NCBI RefSeq assembly: GCF_014805625.2
Contig: NW_023998485.1
Coordinates: 1,237,349 to 1,301,348 of the forward strand
Direction: 5' to 3'
DNA: 64,000 nucleotides
Origin: Glossina fuscipes
Lineage: Eukaryota > Arthropoda > Insecta > Diptera > Glossinidae
Position numbers and translations under genes: made by a program. The notes under the pieces are model-generated. The model made no database searches and was not told the origin of the DNA. It worked only from the letters and a program-made list of their open reading frames with translations. This document shows positions 36,801 through 48,026 of the stretch, one piece after another (position 1 is the first letter of the stretch; each line of letters begins with the position of its first letter).

Positions 36801-37289
36801 CTATGATCAGCTGTTTTCCAAAGAAATAATATTAAATTATTTAAGAAAAGATGTCAAAAATTTGAAAAAAAAAAATTTTATTTTTTCAGTTTTCAAGAAC
36901 GCCTGGTAATTATACAACAACAATAGGAATGAAAGTTGGTTGGAAAGGAATGGTTGGCTTCTTCGTAAGCAGAAAGATAGTGTGAAGCGCTACGTAACTG
37001 TATTATTCAAAATTTTTCAAGTGATAGCGGATACCCATGGTTAATGACGCCGTATAAAAATGGCTGCTTAAGACATTTCCGTATGTTGGTATCAAAGACA
37101 TTTCCGTATGTTGGTCTGTTTGAAATCCTCTTTACGCATTGTCCAAGCACAACACAAATATGTATTTTACTATATCGTGCTAAATTACGAGAAAACACCT
37201 TTCTAAGTTCATTTATTCCACTAAGAATTGGACGTTTTCGCTGGCAAATTCTAGTCTTAGCTTCCTATTACGTTTTTTTACCAACGACT

Positions 37290-37745
37290 TACGTAGGGCA
37301 TTGCAATGGTTATAGTTTGCCTATGGGTTGACGCCAGTGGAGAAGGAAAATTGATGTTTATGGACGGCATTCTAAACAAAGAGGATTATTTAAGGATATT
37401 GAAGGAAACTTTGAAAGAAAGCGAGGACAAACTTGGCATTTCACAAGCATTCAAATTCTACCAAGATAACGACCTCAAGCATAAGGCCCGCTTAATTGAA
37501 GAATGGCTCCGATTTAACTGCCCCAATATGCTTCATTCTCTTCCCTAATCACCAGGCATGCAACCCTTAAAAAATACGTGAGATGCATTAAACCGCCGTG
37601 GGCGAAAACATTCAATCTCCTCTGTGTGAAAACTGAGAAATAGTCTACAAGAAGTATAGATTAAGACCCCTGTTTTCTACACAAGAAAGATTACACAAAT
37701 TATGTCGAAACGGTATTAAGAAAAAGATGTATCCCACCACCAAAT
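37290..37745 (+). mobile_element. Tc1-like transposase remnant (C-terminal half)
   Basis: One continuous frame gives typical Tc1 transposase sequence: DASGEGKLMFMDGILNKEDY, LRILKETLKES, LGISQAFKFYQDNDLKHKAR with the second catalytic Asp (QDND.KH), LIEEWLRFNCPNMLHSLP, then stop and SPGMQPLKN for the family's QSPDLNPIE. DALNRRGRKHSIS and KLRNSLQEV follow. The TAA at 37546-37548 replaces the expected Gln codon CAA, and further in-frame stops follow, but the frame itself is kept. The N-terminal DNA-binding half and the terminal repeats are missing. Inactive. Confidence 0.85.
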
Positions 37746-40694
37746 ATTAATTTTTAATAATATGCTGTTTTTTTCTTCGTACCCTTCCTTATATGAGAAA
37801 AATCCAATATTAATCATGTTTTTTTTTTTTAATGAGTTGTTGAAGTTATTTAATTTTCTTGTCTACTGGAATATCGTTTTGTTTGTTTTTTTCTTATATT
37901 TCAATATGCGTTCCCTAATAGTATAAAATAGTAATATATATTTGTATGTTTGGACAATGGACTAGGACTAAGTTTGACAAGGAGTTTATTTTTCTTCGAC
38001 CGAAAATACTGAATTATTATTCTAATTATTTTTTGATCTCTATGCTATTTTAGACAAAGCATTACATTATTACACTCGTTGTAGGTAAGATGACTAAACT
38101 ATATTTTGAAGCCTTACCCTTTTGCTCAGTTGAGAAATTTGAAAATTCAAATTAGAAAAAAATGATCTTCGACAACATTTCAATCTTGACTTGACTTGAT
38201 GAAAAAGAAAATGGAAAGTTCTGAAATATATATCAAATCTAATGATGGCTGAAAAGACTATTCAAAACTTCTCTTTCGACCCAAAAAGTCCCACTTCCGA
38301 CTCGTGCTGTTTCTCCATTAACAAATACTGATCGTCTACCCTGTAGAAAAGTAGGGTGCCTCGCTCGTACATCCCGCCCCATAACGTGCTTAATTCAAAT
38401 TCATGTAATTTGCAAATAACATTTAGTACGTGAAACGCTAATAAACGACGTTGATCGTTTCTTTCTATGCATTTGCTCCCATTGAAAGTTAATTACATGA
38501 TGCCTTGCATTACCGCGATAACCTGACAGAATTAGAAGTAGACCTAGAAAAACGCATCTTAACCACAACATTTTTAATAAATAAAGTTTTCTATAAATGC
38601 ATGGTAACATGATTTAAATTTAAATAGATTCATATAAATTTAAATGTTCATTAACTAGCTTCTGCATGGTATTATACGAAAATTGAAAAACAAAATGCCA
38701 TGAGGATGAAAGGTACCATCGAACTGTCCGGCGTCCGTGGTTCAATCAACAGCGCATAACATAAATAACAAAATGAAAATTGCTTTTTTATGAGCAAAAC
38801 AGGCGTATTGCACAAAAATGTAAACAAACAAGAGAGTAAAACAAAATTCATAAAAAATCATATCGCATTGATTTAAAATAACACCAATAACATGAAACTA
38901 AGAAAAACTGTACATAAACAATGTTGCAAATGCAACATAACAAAAACCCGATATATAAAACTTGATTCAGATATAATATAATGTGAGATATTAGGGAGGA
39001 ACGAGCAAAAACCGGCATATGTACGTAGTGAAAATAAAGCAAAACAAAAAAGAAAAAGTAAATAAATAAAAACAGATGCCAAAATGAATGGTTGGGAATG
39101 TAGTAACGTCAACATCATAGTGTTTTGGTTATATATATATACATATATATACATATGCATGGTCTGGCGTGGCGTTGTATGCGCGCATTTGTTCTTTAAT
39201 GAAAATGAAACGCTTAACACACAGACACACAGTACAGTACACAACAAAATACTATAATACTACATAATCAACAACAATAAGAGCAGAGTTCAAAATACAT
39301 AAACAAAACCGAAGAGAATAGAAAGTTCAGAGAGACAGAGAGAGGGAAAGAGAGAAAATCATCAAAAACTGTAAATTCATAAACAGGAAATAGAAGAAAA
39401 GCAATTATTGTATACAAACAGAGAATTATGTAGAGAGAGAAAGATTAAAAGAGAATAGAACAAATAGTAAGGGGGTAAAATAAAAAGACTCTTAGTTTAC
39501 GCTATGTTTGAATTTTTGTTTACATCATGACGAAAAAAGGCCAATGACGTTTTAATACAGATAAAAACAGAACGCAACAAAAAATCAATGAGCATGACCA
39601 ATACAATGCATACTAGTGCAAACAACGCAGCAAACAGCACATCTTCATGTAATTTTAAGCGAAATAAAATATGTAGGAAAACTTGAGGAATGCTGCTCGA
39701 GAAGACAAACAAGACAAACAAGATTGGAAAAGCTCTCGTCTCTGATATGAGAAGATATTGTAAGACAATCTTAGGAATATTTCAGACAGAAAACCAAAAA
39801 CAATACTAACGTAAAATTATAGGTATGGAATGCCGAGACGTACACAATGGTAGGAACACATGTCGTGTGACCGTCATTACTGTTTTGTATAATGCTTGTT
39901 ATGCCTGCTTTTCTACGGTCATCAACATTATGCAGACAAAGCGAGAGAAGGAGAGCCAATCATAACGAAATCCAACGACAATCTGTCCCCTCGAAAACTT
40001 GTATGCACATTGAAAAACGCTGTCTAATTTCAGGCAATATTTTTTGAACTTCATTATTATCATATTATTAAGTTTTTTTCCTGTTTTTCTTCTTCTTGCC
40101 AATAAAGTTCTTGGAATTCTTGACATACAGCAAGCAAATGAATATGCTTGCAAAAAAAAAAAATGTACGTACATACGTAGCAACCGGAATAGGTATGTAG
40201 ATATTTGCCCCTATCTTTGTATGAGCATCGACCATAAATCTCAACTGTACTTTTTTCAGAACAATCAACAAAAATAACGAAAAAAATTAACACCTGTTAC
40301 TCTTCGAACAATGACAACAAGAAAAACAATGCTTATTAAACTGTAAACATAAAAAATATCTAAAATTTCATTAACAAATGTAAAAAAAAAAACGCAAAAC
40401 CAGTAACAGCAATTTCTTAAGAAACCTTTTTAGATACATACATATTAACAACTAACAACGATAACATTTTATCTGCACATAGATACACAAATATATATAT
40501 GTACATACAGATAGACATAAACACCTACATGTGTATATATGCTTTCAGACTACGGAGGTATTTTTTTTATGTCAGAGACACCAATTTGTGTTTCTGTTAA
40601 GTGAAAAGACGACGCCTTACATTTTCATTGCTGCCTGCCGCCCTTCTAGCCACCACACGCAAACACCAGTCAGCTTCTAAGCCATGCACACGAC
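37746..40694. other. noncoding, AT-rich with purine-rich tracts
   Basis: No gene recognised. A GAGA-rich tract (AGAGAGACAGAGAGAGGGAA at about 39331-39350) could recruit GAGA-type factors. A TATATATATA/ACATATATAT microsatellite lies at about 39130-39157. Confidence 0.4.
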
Positions 40695-40725
40695 ATGCCT
40701 GATTATATATATATATATATAATCA

Positions 40726-40766
<41 letters not shown>
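40695..40766. repeat. 36-bp perfect palindrome joined to a (TA)n run
   Basis: 40695-40730 is a perfect palindrome: ATGCCTGATT, then (AT)8, then AATCAGGCAT. It is followed directly by a further (AT)n run to about 40766. The unique 10-bp arms distinguish it from plain microsatellite. Confidence 0.9.
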
Positions 40767-40768
<2 letters not shown>

Positions 40769-42359
40769 TTATACATATTTGTTTTCTACTACTTGGAGTC
40801 GAAATTTAAAAAATGTGAATGAAAATAAAAAGAAATGTAAGAAATTCTCTGCACATAATCCAACAACAACGAGAGTAAAGTATTTATGTGTCTTTTGCTT
40901 TCAAGACCTACGATTGAAGAGAGACCGTTAAACGCAAGCAAGAATACAATACCGAAACCACTATTACTCTGTAAATAAAACTTTTTGCAAACCAAAAACA
41001 AGTACAAGTAAATCATTAAACTTGAGTAACGGCTTTTCTCTACATGTCTGCCGGTCTAGCAAACTTGCACATCACTCAATATCGTAATGTAACGGTTTTA
41101 GAGATTAGCATAAAACAAGTGTTGCCAACTTATTGAACAAAAATTCTACTCTCTCTTATCACATTGTAAATGAGGAGTTATTACACGCATACATAGATAT
41201 AAAACCGAAAGAACGTATAAATTGTATGACGATTTTTTCTGGCATTTGTTTTAAATGTCTAAGCTGCCTTTCCACGTCCGGCAATTTACACATGTTGCTG
41301 CTGTTGCTGTACATAAATACCTATAATAAAAATTTTTTTTTTGTTTCATTTCTATATGACTGTGCTCTGTGGCTGACTTTGCGACCTAAATATTTCCAAG
41401 AAATTTCAATGATTTACTACGTAATTCACATATGAGTGAACATATGTGTGTTCGTAATGTTGTTTGGTTCGTACATACCACAATGATCATATATATAAAT
41501 ACGTATTGTGAAATGTTTCTAATCTGTTTACATTACTTGAATTTGAATTTTCTCTAAATTTGGAAACAAATAATATTAGAAGCGGAAATAGTCACTTAAA
41601 ATATACACGGAGCACTACGTACATAGAGCGGCATACGTAAATGGTATAAACAACATTTTTCAATGATTAGTCATCTATTAAAATACTAGGTTCATTCATA
41701 CGCTGGAAATGTGTAGGAGATATGTTGACGATATGCACTGCCTTAATACAGCAAACATATTTTTTACAATACAATTTCGAGAAATATGCTCATGTGTGTT
41801 AAAGTACGGCGTAACCAAACTGCGCACATTCTAGACCGACACGAAAAGCAATTGGTTGTTTAACTCTCCGAAGAAATTAAATAATTATCAGCTACCGCCA
41901 GCTGTTAATTGTCATTGTCCAAAAACCATCTGCTTACTCTTCGAAGTAAGGACCAGCTGCCGCCTATTGTCGATTATAGCACGCAAAAGACAAACACCTT
42001 TTTAAAATAAAAATGTGACTACAGTCAAAACTGTTATTAGCAATTGTGTTATGTAATCTGTATGCAGCAATGTTATACATCTGTCGACAGGAAAACAAAA
42101 ACATATATATATATCTACCCTACTTTGTTTGCATCTGGCACGGTCTTCTTTCTTATCTCTTTCTGTTGATTATTGCTCGAAAACGAAATGTTTTTTATCG
42201 ATAGCGCCAGGAACTATCCACAAATCATTTACTCTTTAATTAAAGGACGATTGATTTATGGAATGCAATTCTAAATTTAGTTTCCGTTTAAACCGCATTC
42301 AATGAAAATTATTACAAGTGGAAAAACTAATTTTATTCAGAATTTTACGCATAATCTCT
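40767..42359. other. noncoding
   Basis: No gene recognised. A few palindromic short motifs (CATATG-rich) at about 41429-41453, nothing diagnostic. Confidence 0.4.
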
Positions 42360-42935
42360 TGATAACACGTTTGCGACGCCCAAAAGGGAGCTTCAAAGAC
42401 CTCACAAACCATATATATTCCTGATCAGCATTAAACTCCAAATCGATGTAAGCATGTCCGTCTGTGCCATGCCTGTTAAAAGCGTTCATCTCGCCGCGAA
42501 AATGAAGTTATCGACTTCAAATTTTGCAGAAACATTGGAAGTTTTTGCACGGATGTTGGTATTGGGAATGAGCCAAATCGGTTAAATAAGACGCCTCTGT
42601 TGTTTTTTTGCTCTTTACTCAAAAGCTATAGCAGATAAATGTGCTTGTGCAAAAATTGACAACTCCTGCCCAAGTTTATCAAAATTTAATTTTTTTTTTT
42701 TTTTAATACATTTATACGGCGCAGAAACAAGTTTTGAAAACTTTATGAAGTATATAAATTCTTGGCCAGTTTCAAAGTCGAAATGCAGCTAAGCATGTCA
42801 GTCTCTTCATCTGTCCATCTGTTTGCCTGTGCAACTGTGGAGTATTTCTGGTAAACATTCTCCGGTTAGCAAAAATGAATATATCGGCTACAAATTTTCA
42901 AAAGAATTTGCGAGAGCACGTCCACAATGCCCACA
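42360..42935 (-). mobile_element. DINE-1/INE-1-like Helitron fragments, inverted to the 24.8-kb copy
   Basis: Read on the minus strand, AATACCAACATCCGTGCAAA, ACTTCCAATGTTTCTGCAAA, ACAGACGGACATGCTTACAT, AATGCTGATCAGGAATATAT and AGCTCCCTTTTGGGCGTCGC align block by block with the 24.8-kb and 12.9-kb copies. A second partial copy in the same orientation follows at about 42745-42935 (AAATTTTGAAAATTTGTAGC, CAGACAAACAGATGGAC-like block). The pair looks like a tandem or nested insertion. Confidence 0.6.
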
Positions 42936-43829
42936 CATCTACGCGACGTGAACTTTATTTTGAAAATAGAAAATGTAATCCATTCCCTGTTTTTTTTTTT
43001 AGGATAATGGTGGCGGATACAAAAGATTCCCTTACGATCGAATATAATTTTCTTACTTGTTTTTTTTTAGAAGATATTATATGCAACTTAATGAGAAACC
43101 GCAAATATATCAGAGAATGAGTTCGATCATATTGGTCCAAAGGAAACTATGAAGAAGCGTTCTAAATTATAAAATTCCCCAAAAGCGAATAGTGTTATCA
43201 ATAAACTTAAATAAAATAATAACCGGCAATGAGAAGAAATTTTTTGTAGGTAAAAAGAACATATAATAAATACACGACAGGCACTTCCTCCCGTTGCTTT
43301 CGATACAATGGACGAAAAGGCACATCTCCCGAAAAAAGTTCAAATTACAACATATTTTAACTGAAAAATGTGTTCACAGACAAGCGCCATTAAGTGTGAT
43401 GTGATTCTTTAATCTTGCTCGCTCGTTTTCGTATCTAAAGAGTAGGTTGCAAGGCTCGTTCTGTCTTTTTCCAATGTTTACTAATATGCACGCTCTTGAT
43501 TCACCGTTGTCTTCTGCAATGACTTAACTATATCGATTTCCAAGCTTGTATGTCTTTTTACCCGTTGTCTGTTACATACTTGCAATATCTGATATTGTCG
43601 CCCTGATGAACAGTGCAATTTTTGTGACGCCCAAAAGTTGACATTAGGTGTGATCTCCGAAACCCGATTAGTAATATTTTGTAGAACAGCCATGACATAA
43701 TTGCGCATATGCAATAAATGCCATAACAACCATACGGAACCAGTTTTTCAATTAATTACTATTGTTCTTATTAATATTATTATTAATTTAGCTGGAGGTA
43801 TAAATTCTAAAGCTACTACTGATTAAACT
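42936..43829. other. noncoding
   Basis: No gene recognised. TTGTGACGCCCAAAAGTTG at about 43621 is similar to the right-end block of the preceding element and may be another scrap. Confidence 0.35.
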
Positions 43830-43930
43830 AAGTAATCGTGTAGGCAAAGGATCTCGTCTAACAGCTCAATGGTCGTGGGTTCAAATCTCAAATGCGATAA
43901 AGTAAATTAATAATAATAACAATATTTCTA
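43830..43930 (+). repeat. SINE-like fragment with A/B-box-like motifs (copy C)
   Basis: GTAGGCAAAGGATCTCGTCT (A-box-like, loose) is followed by AACAGCTCAATGG and TCGTGGGTTCAAATCTCAAA, then a TTAATAATAATAAC tail. This is the most complete of four copies. The layout (A box, B box, TAA tail) fits a tRNA-derived SINE. Confidence 0.45.
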
Positions 43931-45279
43931 CAAAATTAACTTTCAAATAATTAATTTCAAAATTTTGCATCGGAACGAAAACGGAAGCTGAAGCATTTAC
44001 TTCTGTCCATGTTTTAACATTTAATTGGGACGATAGCGATCATAAAAATAGAGTAACTAAAATTTGATAAATATATGTAATTAATGACCAGAGCTTATAT
44101 ATGAAAGAATGATCGTAATCAAACCCAGCCGCACAAAAGTAAACACTTTTATCTTTCAAGGATATCTATAAGCAGATAAAATCGATAAGGATCGCAATGT
44201 ACTTTATAGTTCACGATTTTCGAGTAAGGAGATGAATATGCTTTCAACTAGATTGACGTCTCGCTAACACTTAAAAATACTTTAGAGAGTTTTCAGGCAA
44301 TAAGCAGACGTGAAGAGTGAAACTTCAAACTAATCAGTGTTTAACAGTGTCTTCATGAAAATTACCGCATTTCAGTAAATAATCTAACTAATCATCACAA
44401 ATCGAGTTGGAAAATATGTGCAATTTATATTTAAAAATATAATAATATATTTTAAAATAATTTTAATATCTATTTCATTTTATAAACTAAGTTTGTAACA
44501 GATGCAACTTAACATTTGTGTCATTATTTTCCGTTCAACTTCGCAGTGCTATTTCCTGCAATCCACAGAGAGGGTATAAAGTTTAGTCATGCTTCCTTGG
44601 AATGCCTACTACCCGATAGAGTCCCCATTTCATCATTCACATAAGCCAAAATTACGAATCAGATTAACATATAACACGTATCGAACGTTCTTTGTTAGAA
44701 ATGAAATATATTTCAGAAACTTGGACTGGGTATTTTCTCTTTAGAGGAAAAAAAGAAAATAAGAGATTGGATGGCTCTCTTCGAGCCAAAATAAATGATA
44801 TAATAAAAAAAAAAAATGGAAATATTTTCGTAAACTATGACCTATAGATGATGTGCGATCACGCGCTCTCCTGCGATGTAGTGCTCTCTTAAGGAGAGCT
44901 TTTACGAGTGTAGTAATGTGAGGAAGAATTTAAATGAAATTTTAAATAATAATTACATTCGGCCGTGACTGAATTTTTTAAACCCACAATTTCGAAGACG
45001 GGAAGAATGTTTGCCAAATAATCGCAGAGCAATATAGTCTGCTTTCACGCATATTTCCAAGTTACGCAAATTTTTGTGTAAAAAGTTGTGAAGAAATTCA
45101 AACTGACTGAGAACTGGTGGTAAACTCGGGTTCGGGCAAAGTATTAAGGAAATTAGATAGAAAGTTACCGGATAATCATTAGAATTTTTTAGTTATTCAC
45201 TTGGACCTTCAAACTCATATTGAGCACTTGCAGGCTAATACTATACCATAAAACCAGCGAGAAATCAAGCTATTAAAAG
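43931..45279. other. noncoding with one DINE-like left end
   Basis: AATAATTACATTCGGCCGTG at about 44948 followed by ACTGAATTTTTTAAACCCAC looks like a DINE-like left end. GCTCTCTTAAGGAGAGC (44882-44898) is a short inverted repeat. No gene seen. Confidence 0.4.
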
Positions 45280-45410
45280 CGTATCTCGGTACGACGCATT
45301 TAACGAAAAGCATGAGAATGTCATAACGAATTTAGTTGCGGTGGGCAAATCTCAGACGAAACTTTTACTATCATATAACTTAATGATTCTAACAACAAAG
45401 AATGAATAAT
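45280..45410 (+). repeat. SINE-like fragment (copy D), diverged
   Basis: GTGGGCAAATCTCAGACGAA at about 45340, then TTACTATCATATAACTTAAT and GATTCTAACAACAAAGAATG. It shares the CAAATCTCA core and the CTAACAACAA tail with copy B, but the B box is degraded. Confidence 0.3.
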
Positions 45411-47946
45411 GATTATGTCAACAGTGTTTCTGGTAATTTATGAACAATCAATTTTTATTTTTGCTATCTACGTCTAAACTAGCTTATTTGCACCTACCCA
45501 TAACATCGAATCGAAGTTAATTCAAAAGAAATCAAGAAATATCCGTTACAAAAGAAGGGAAAATTTTCTTAAAAAATCTTTATAATCCGCTTCTGTTCCT
45601 TTTGGCACTTACTAGTCGTATAGCTCGCGAATGCGTAACTAACCTACGCTAACATAACGCTATTTATGAAGCAGAACCCAAGTCAGCCAAATTGCACACA
45701 TTCCGAAAAAAGGAAAATAAAAATAATAATGTAAATAAAAAAAGAACAACAAACACGGCTCATTATATTTGTTACACATGCAAGCGAATACAAAAAAATT
45801 CAAATAAAAACTGAATCTCTAAAAAGAAAGAAAAAAGGAGGAAAAAAAGACATTGGCAACGCAGAACAAGTTACGACTGAGAGAGCACAACAAAGAAGAA
45901 AAAAGAGAATTGGCATTGATGAGTACTACAAAAAAAGTAAAAAACCATAGAAGAAACAAAACGCAAGAGGGAAAATTATTAAAAAGCCAACAACCGTATT
46001 TAGCAGAGACGCTTGCGCTGACATTTAGTTTAGTTATGCTCGTAGAAAGAAAACAAAAGGAAAGATAAACAATAATTTAATGAGAGAATTGTGAGAGCCG
46101 CTTAGAAACAAAAACAACAACGTAATCAAGATTGATAAAGCTGTCGGCGAGACAGCAACGCACTAAAAAAAAAATCCAATATACATACATTTGACGACGG
46201 CGAGTGCAGCGAAGCACGAATCAAAACACATAAAAAACAGAGGAAATGAAACAAAATGGACCAGAAAATTAAGTAAGAAGGAAGAAACATTTTATGCGGT
46301 CTCTTTAAGTGAATCTCGTACTTTTAAATAGTTTTATATAGTGAGAAGGAACGGTCAAAAATATTATTGTTGTTGTGATTATTATAAAAGAACTCAAAGT
46401 TAGCACTTGCAGGTTTCCAGTGTTACCAAGCGACTAATAAATGCAGCGACATTTGCTGCGTTGTAATCACATATTCCACTAACCATTGTAACTGACCACC
46501 TGTTAGTGTACACAGTACAGTTATATGTATATGAAAAACGTCAATAAATCCTTGCTATTTTTAGTTAGTCCGACATTTTGAATGTTAAGGCCAGACTTCG
46601 TATTTGCTCTATTTTGAAACTCTCTTACATTTAGGAACACGCAAATCTAAAAGAGGAAATTGTTTTTGAACTGCTTTTGATTTTCTCAGTCGAAATTTTG
46701 TCTTTTAGAGTGAATGGAATGTGAGATGAGTGTTTTTGTGTAATGAGTAATTTTCAATAGTCTATTATCCGGTCTTAAGTTCAATCGGAACGGTGTCAGT
46801 CAGTGGTTTCCTTTTAAAAATTTAAAAGAACTCGAATTACCATACGAATTGAAACGACACGGTGCTTTAAAGTGTTCAGGCAACTCTGGCATTCTAATTT
46901 TATGCTAGCTACTCAGAGCAAAATCAAACAGCGAGAAGAAAGTATAACAACAGCAACTTGAGAGTACGATGAAGAGACTGAACATTTTTTTAAAAACATG
47001 TCGTGTTTAGGTGTATGTGTCATTTGTGCACATAATAGACAGCCAGACAGAGAGAAAATGCAGACGTTGGGCGTTATTTACTGCCGCGTTGAAATATAAT
47101 TCATTTTCTTTTTTTCTGTTTGGTGAAAAAAGACAAAGTAGCAATATGAGGGTAGGCAACGTATAAGGAGAAGTTACAAGACAAGGGGAAACAAACATAT
47201 ACCACATAAACAGGCAATATAAGAAAAAAGAAAACAACCTAATTTACTTTTTTCTTACGTAGCGTAGCTTGTGTTGTTATTTCTCTGGTTTGTTAGTATG
47301 TACACAGGATAATAGGTAGAGTCGAAAAAAAGAAGAAAATCAATCTTTTTTTTTCTTTTTATATATACATACACAAGTTTTTTTATTGTATTAAAAAAAA
47401 AACTTACTTTTAGATTTGGTTTAGCAAGAAAGGGTTGGTTTTTAGTAATTTATTATTACACTTCCATAAAAATTTGAAATTTTCCTTGCAACATTTCTGC
47501 CGTGGCTATGTATGTATGATTGCACCAATTTTCTTGTTTATTTCCGAAGTTAGTTGATCATTTCTAATCAGCCTTTCTCAGTGTTATGTGATTTCCACTT
47601 TTAATATTTTTTAAATTTGTTTTAAGCAAAATACTTCAAACATTAATTGGTCTCTTTTTTATTGCGTGAAAAAACCGTAAAATAAGAAAATGTATTGCTG
47701 TGTTTTGCACTTCTTTCACTTCACAGTTCAAGATGCAAGTTATAGAACCGCAGTAATGCATTAGAAGACAAAAAAAGATGGAAAAAAAACCTTAAACGCA
47801 CTAAATACAATCCATTGTGTTGAATAAAAGAACACATAAAAACACGGCGTTACAACAACACTACTAACCAACGGACGATGGACGTGCAGATGTATCACTA
47901 TGCCAGATTGTTTGTTTGCAGAGTGTTTTTGTTCACTTGGAGAGAA
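45411..47946. other. noncoding, A-rich leader-like region
   Basis: No gene recognised. 45.7-46.4 kb is A-rich with AACAAC and AAAGAAGAAA tracts, like fly 5' leaders. The 71-codon Lys-rich frame at 45853-46068 is low-complexity and probably not a gene. Confidence 0.35.
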
Positions 47947-48026
47947 ATTCATACGCAACCATTTAGTTGGACCACGGTTTTTGTCAATTCATACGCAACA
48001 ATTTAGTTGGGCCACGGTTTTTGTCA
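47947..48026. repeat. 40-bp tandem duplication related to the 36.7-kb repeat
   Basis: Two 40-bp units (from 47947 and 47987) read ATTCATACGCAACCATTTAG then TTGGACCACGGTTTTTGTCA with two differences. They share the CAACCATTTRGTTG core and the CGGTTTTTRTCA tail with the 36.68-36.80 kb repeat, so both loci carry one repeat family. Confidence 0.7.

Noticed and set aside
40695..40931. 78-codon frame with YIYIYI repeats
   Set aside because: Starts in the palindrome/(AT)n run and has no protein character.
45853..46068. 71-codon Lys/Arg/Glu-rich frame
   Set aside because: Low-complexity A-rich sequence; no domain or splice context.
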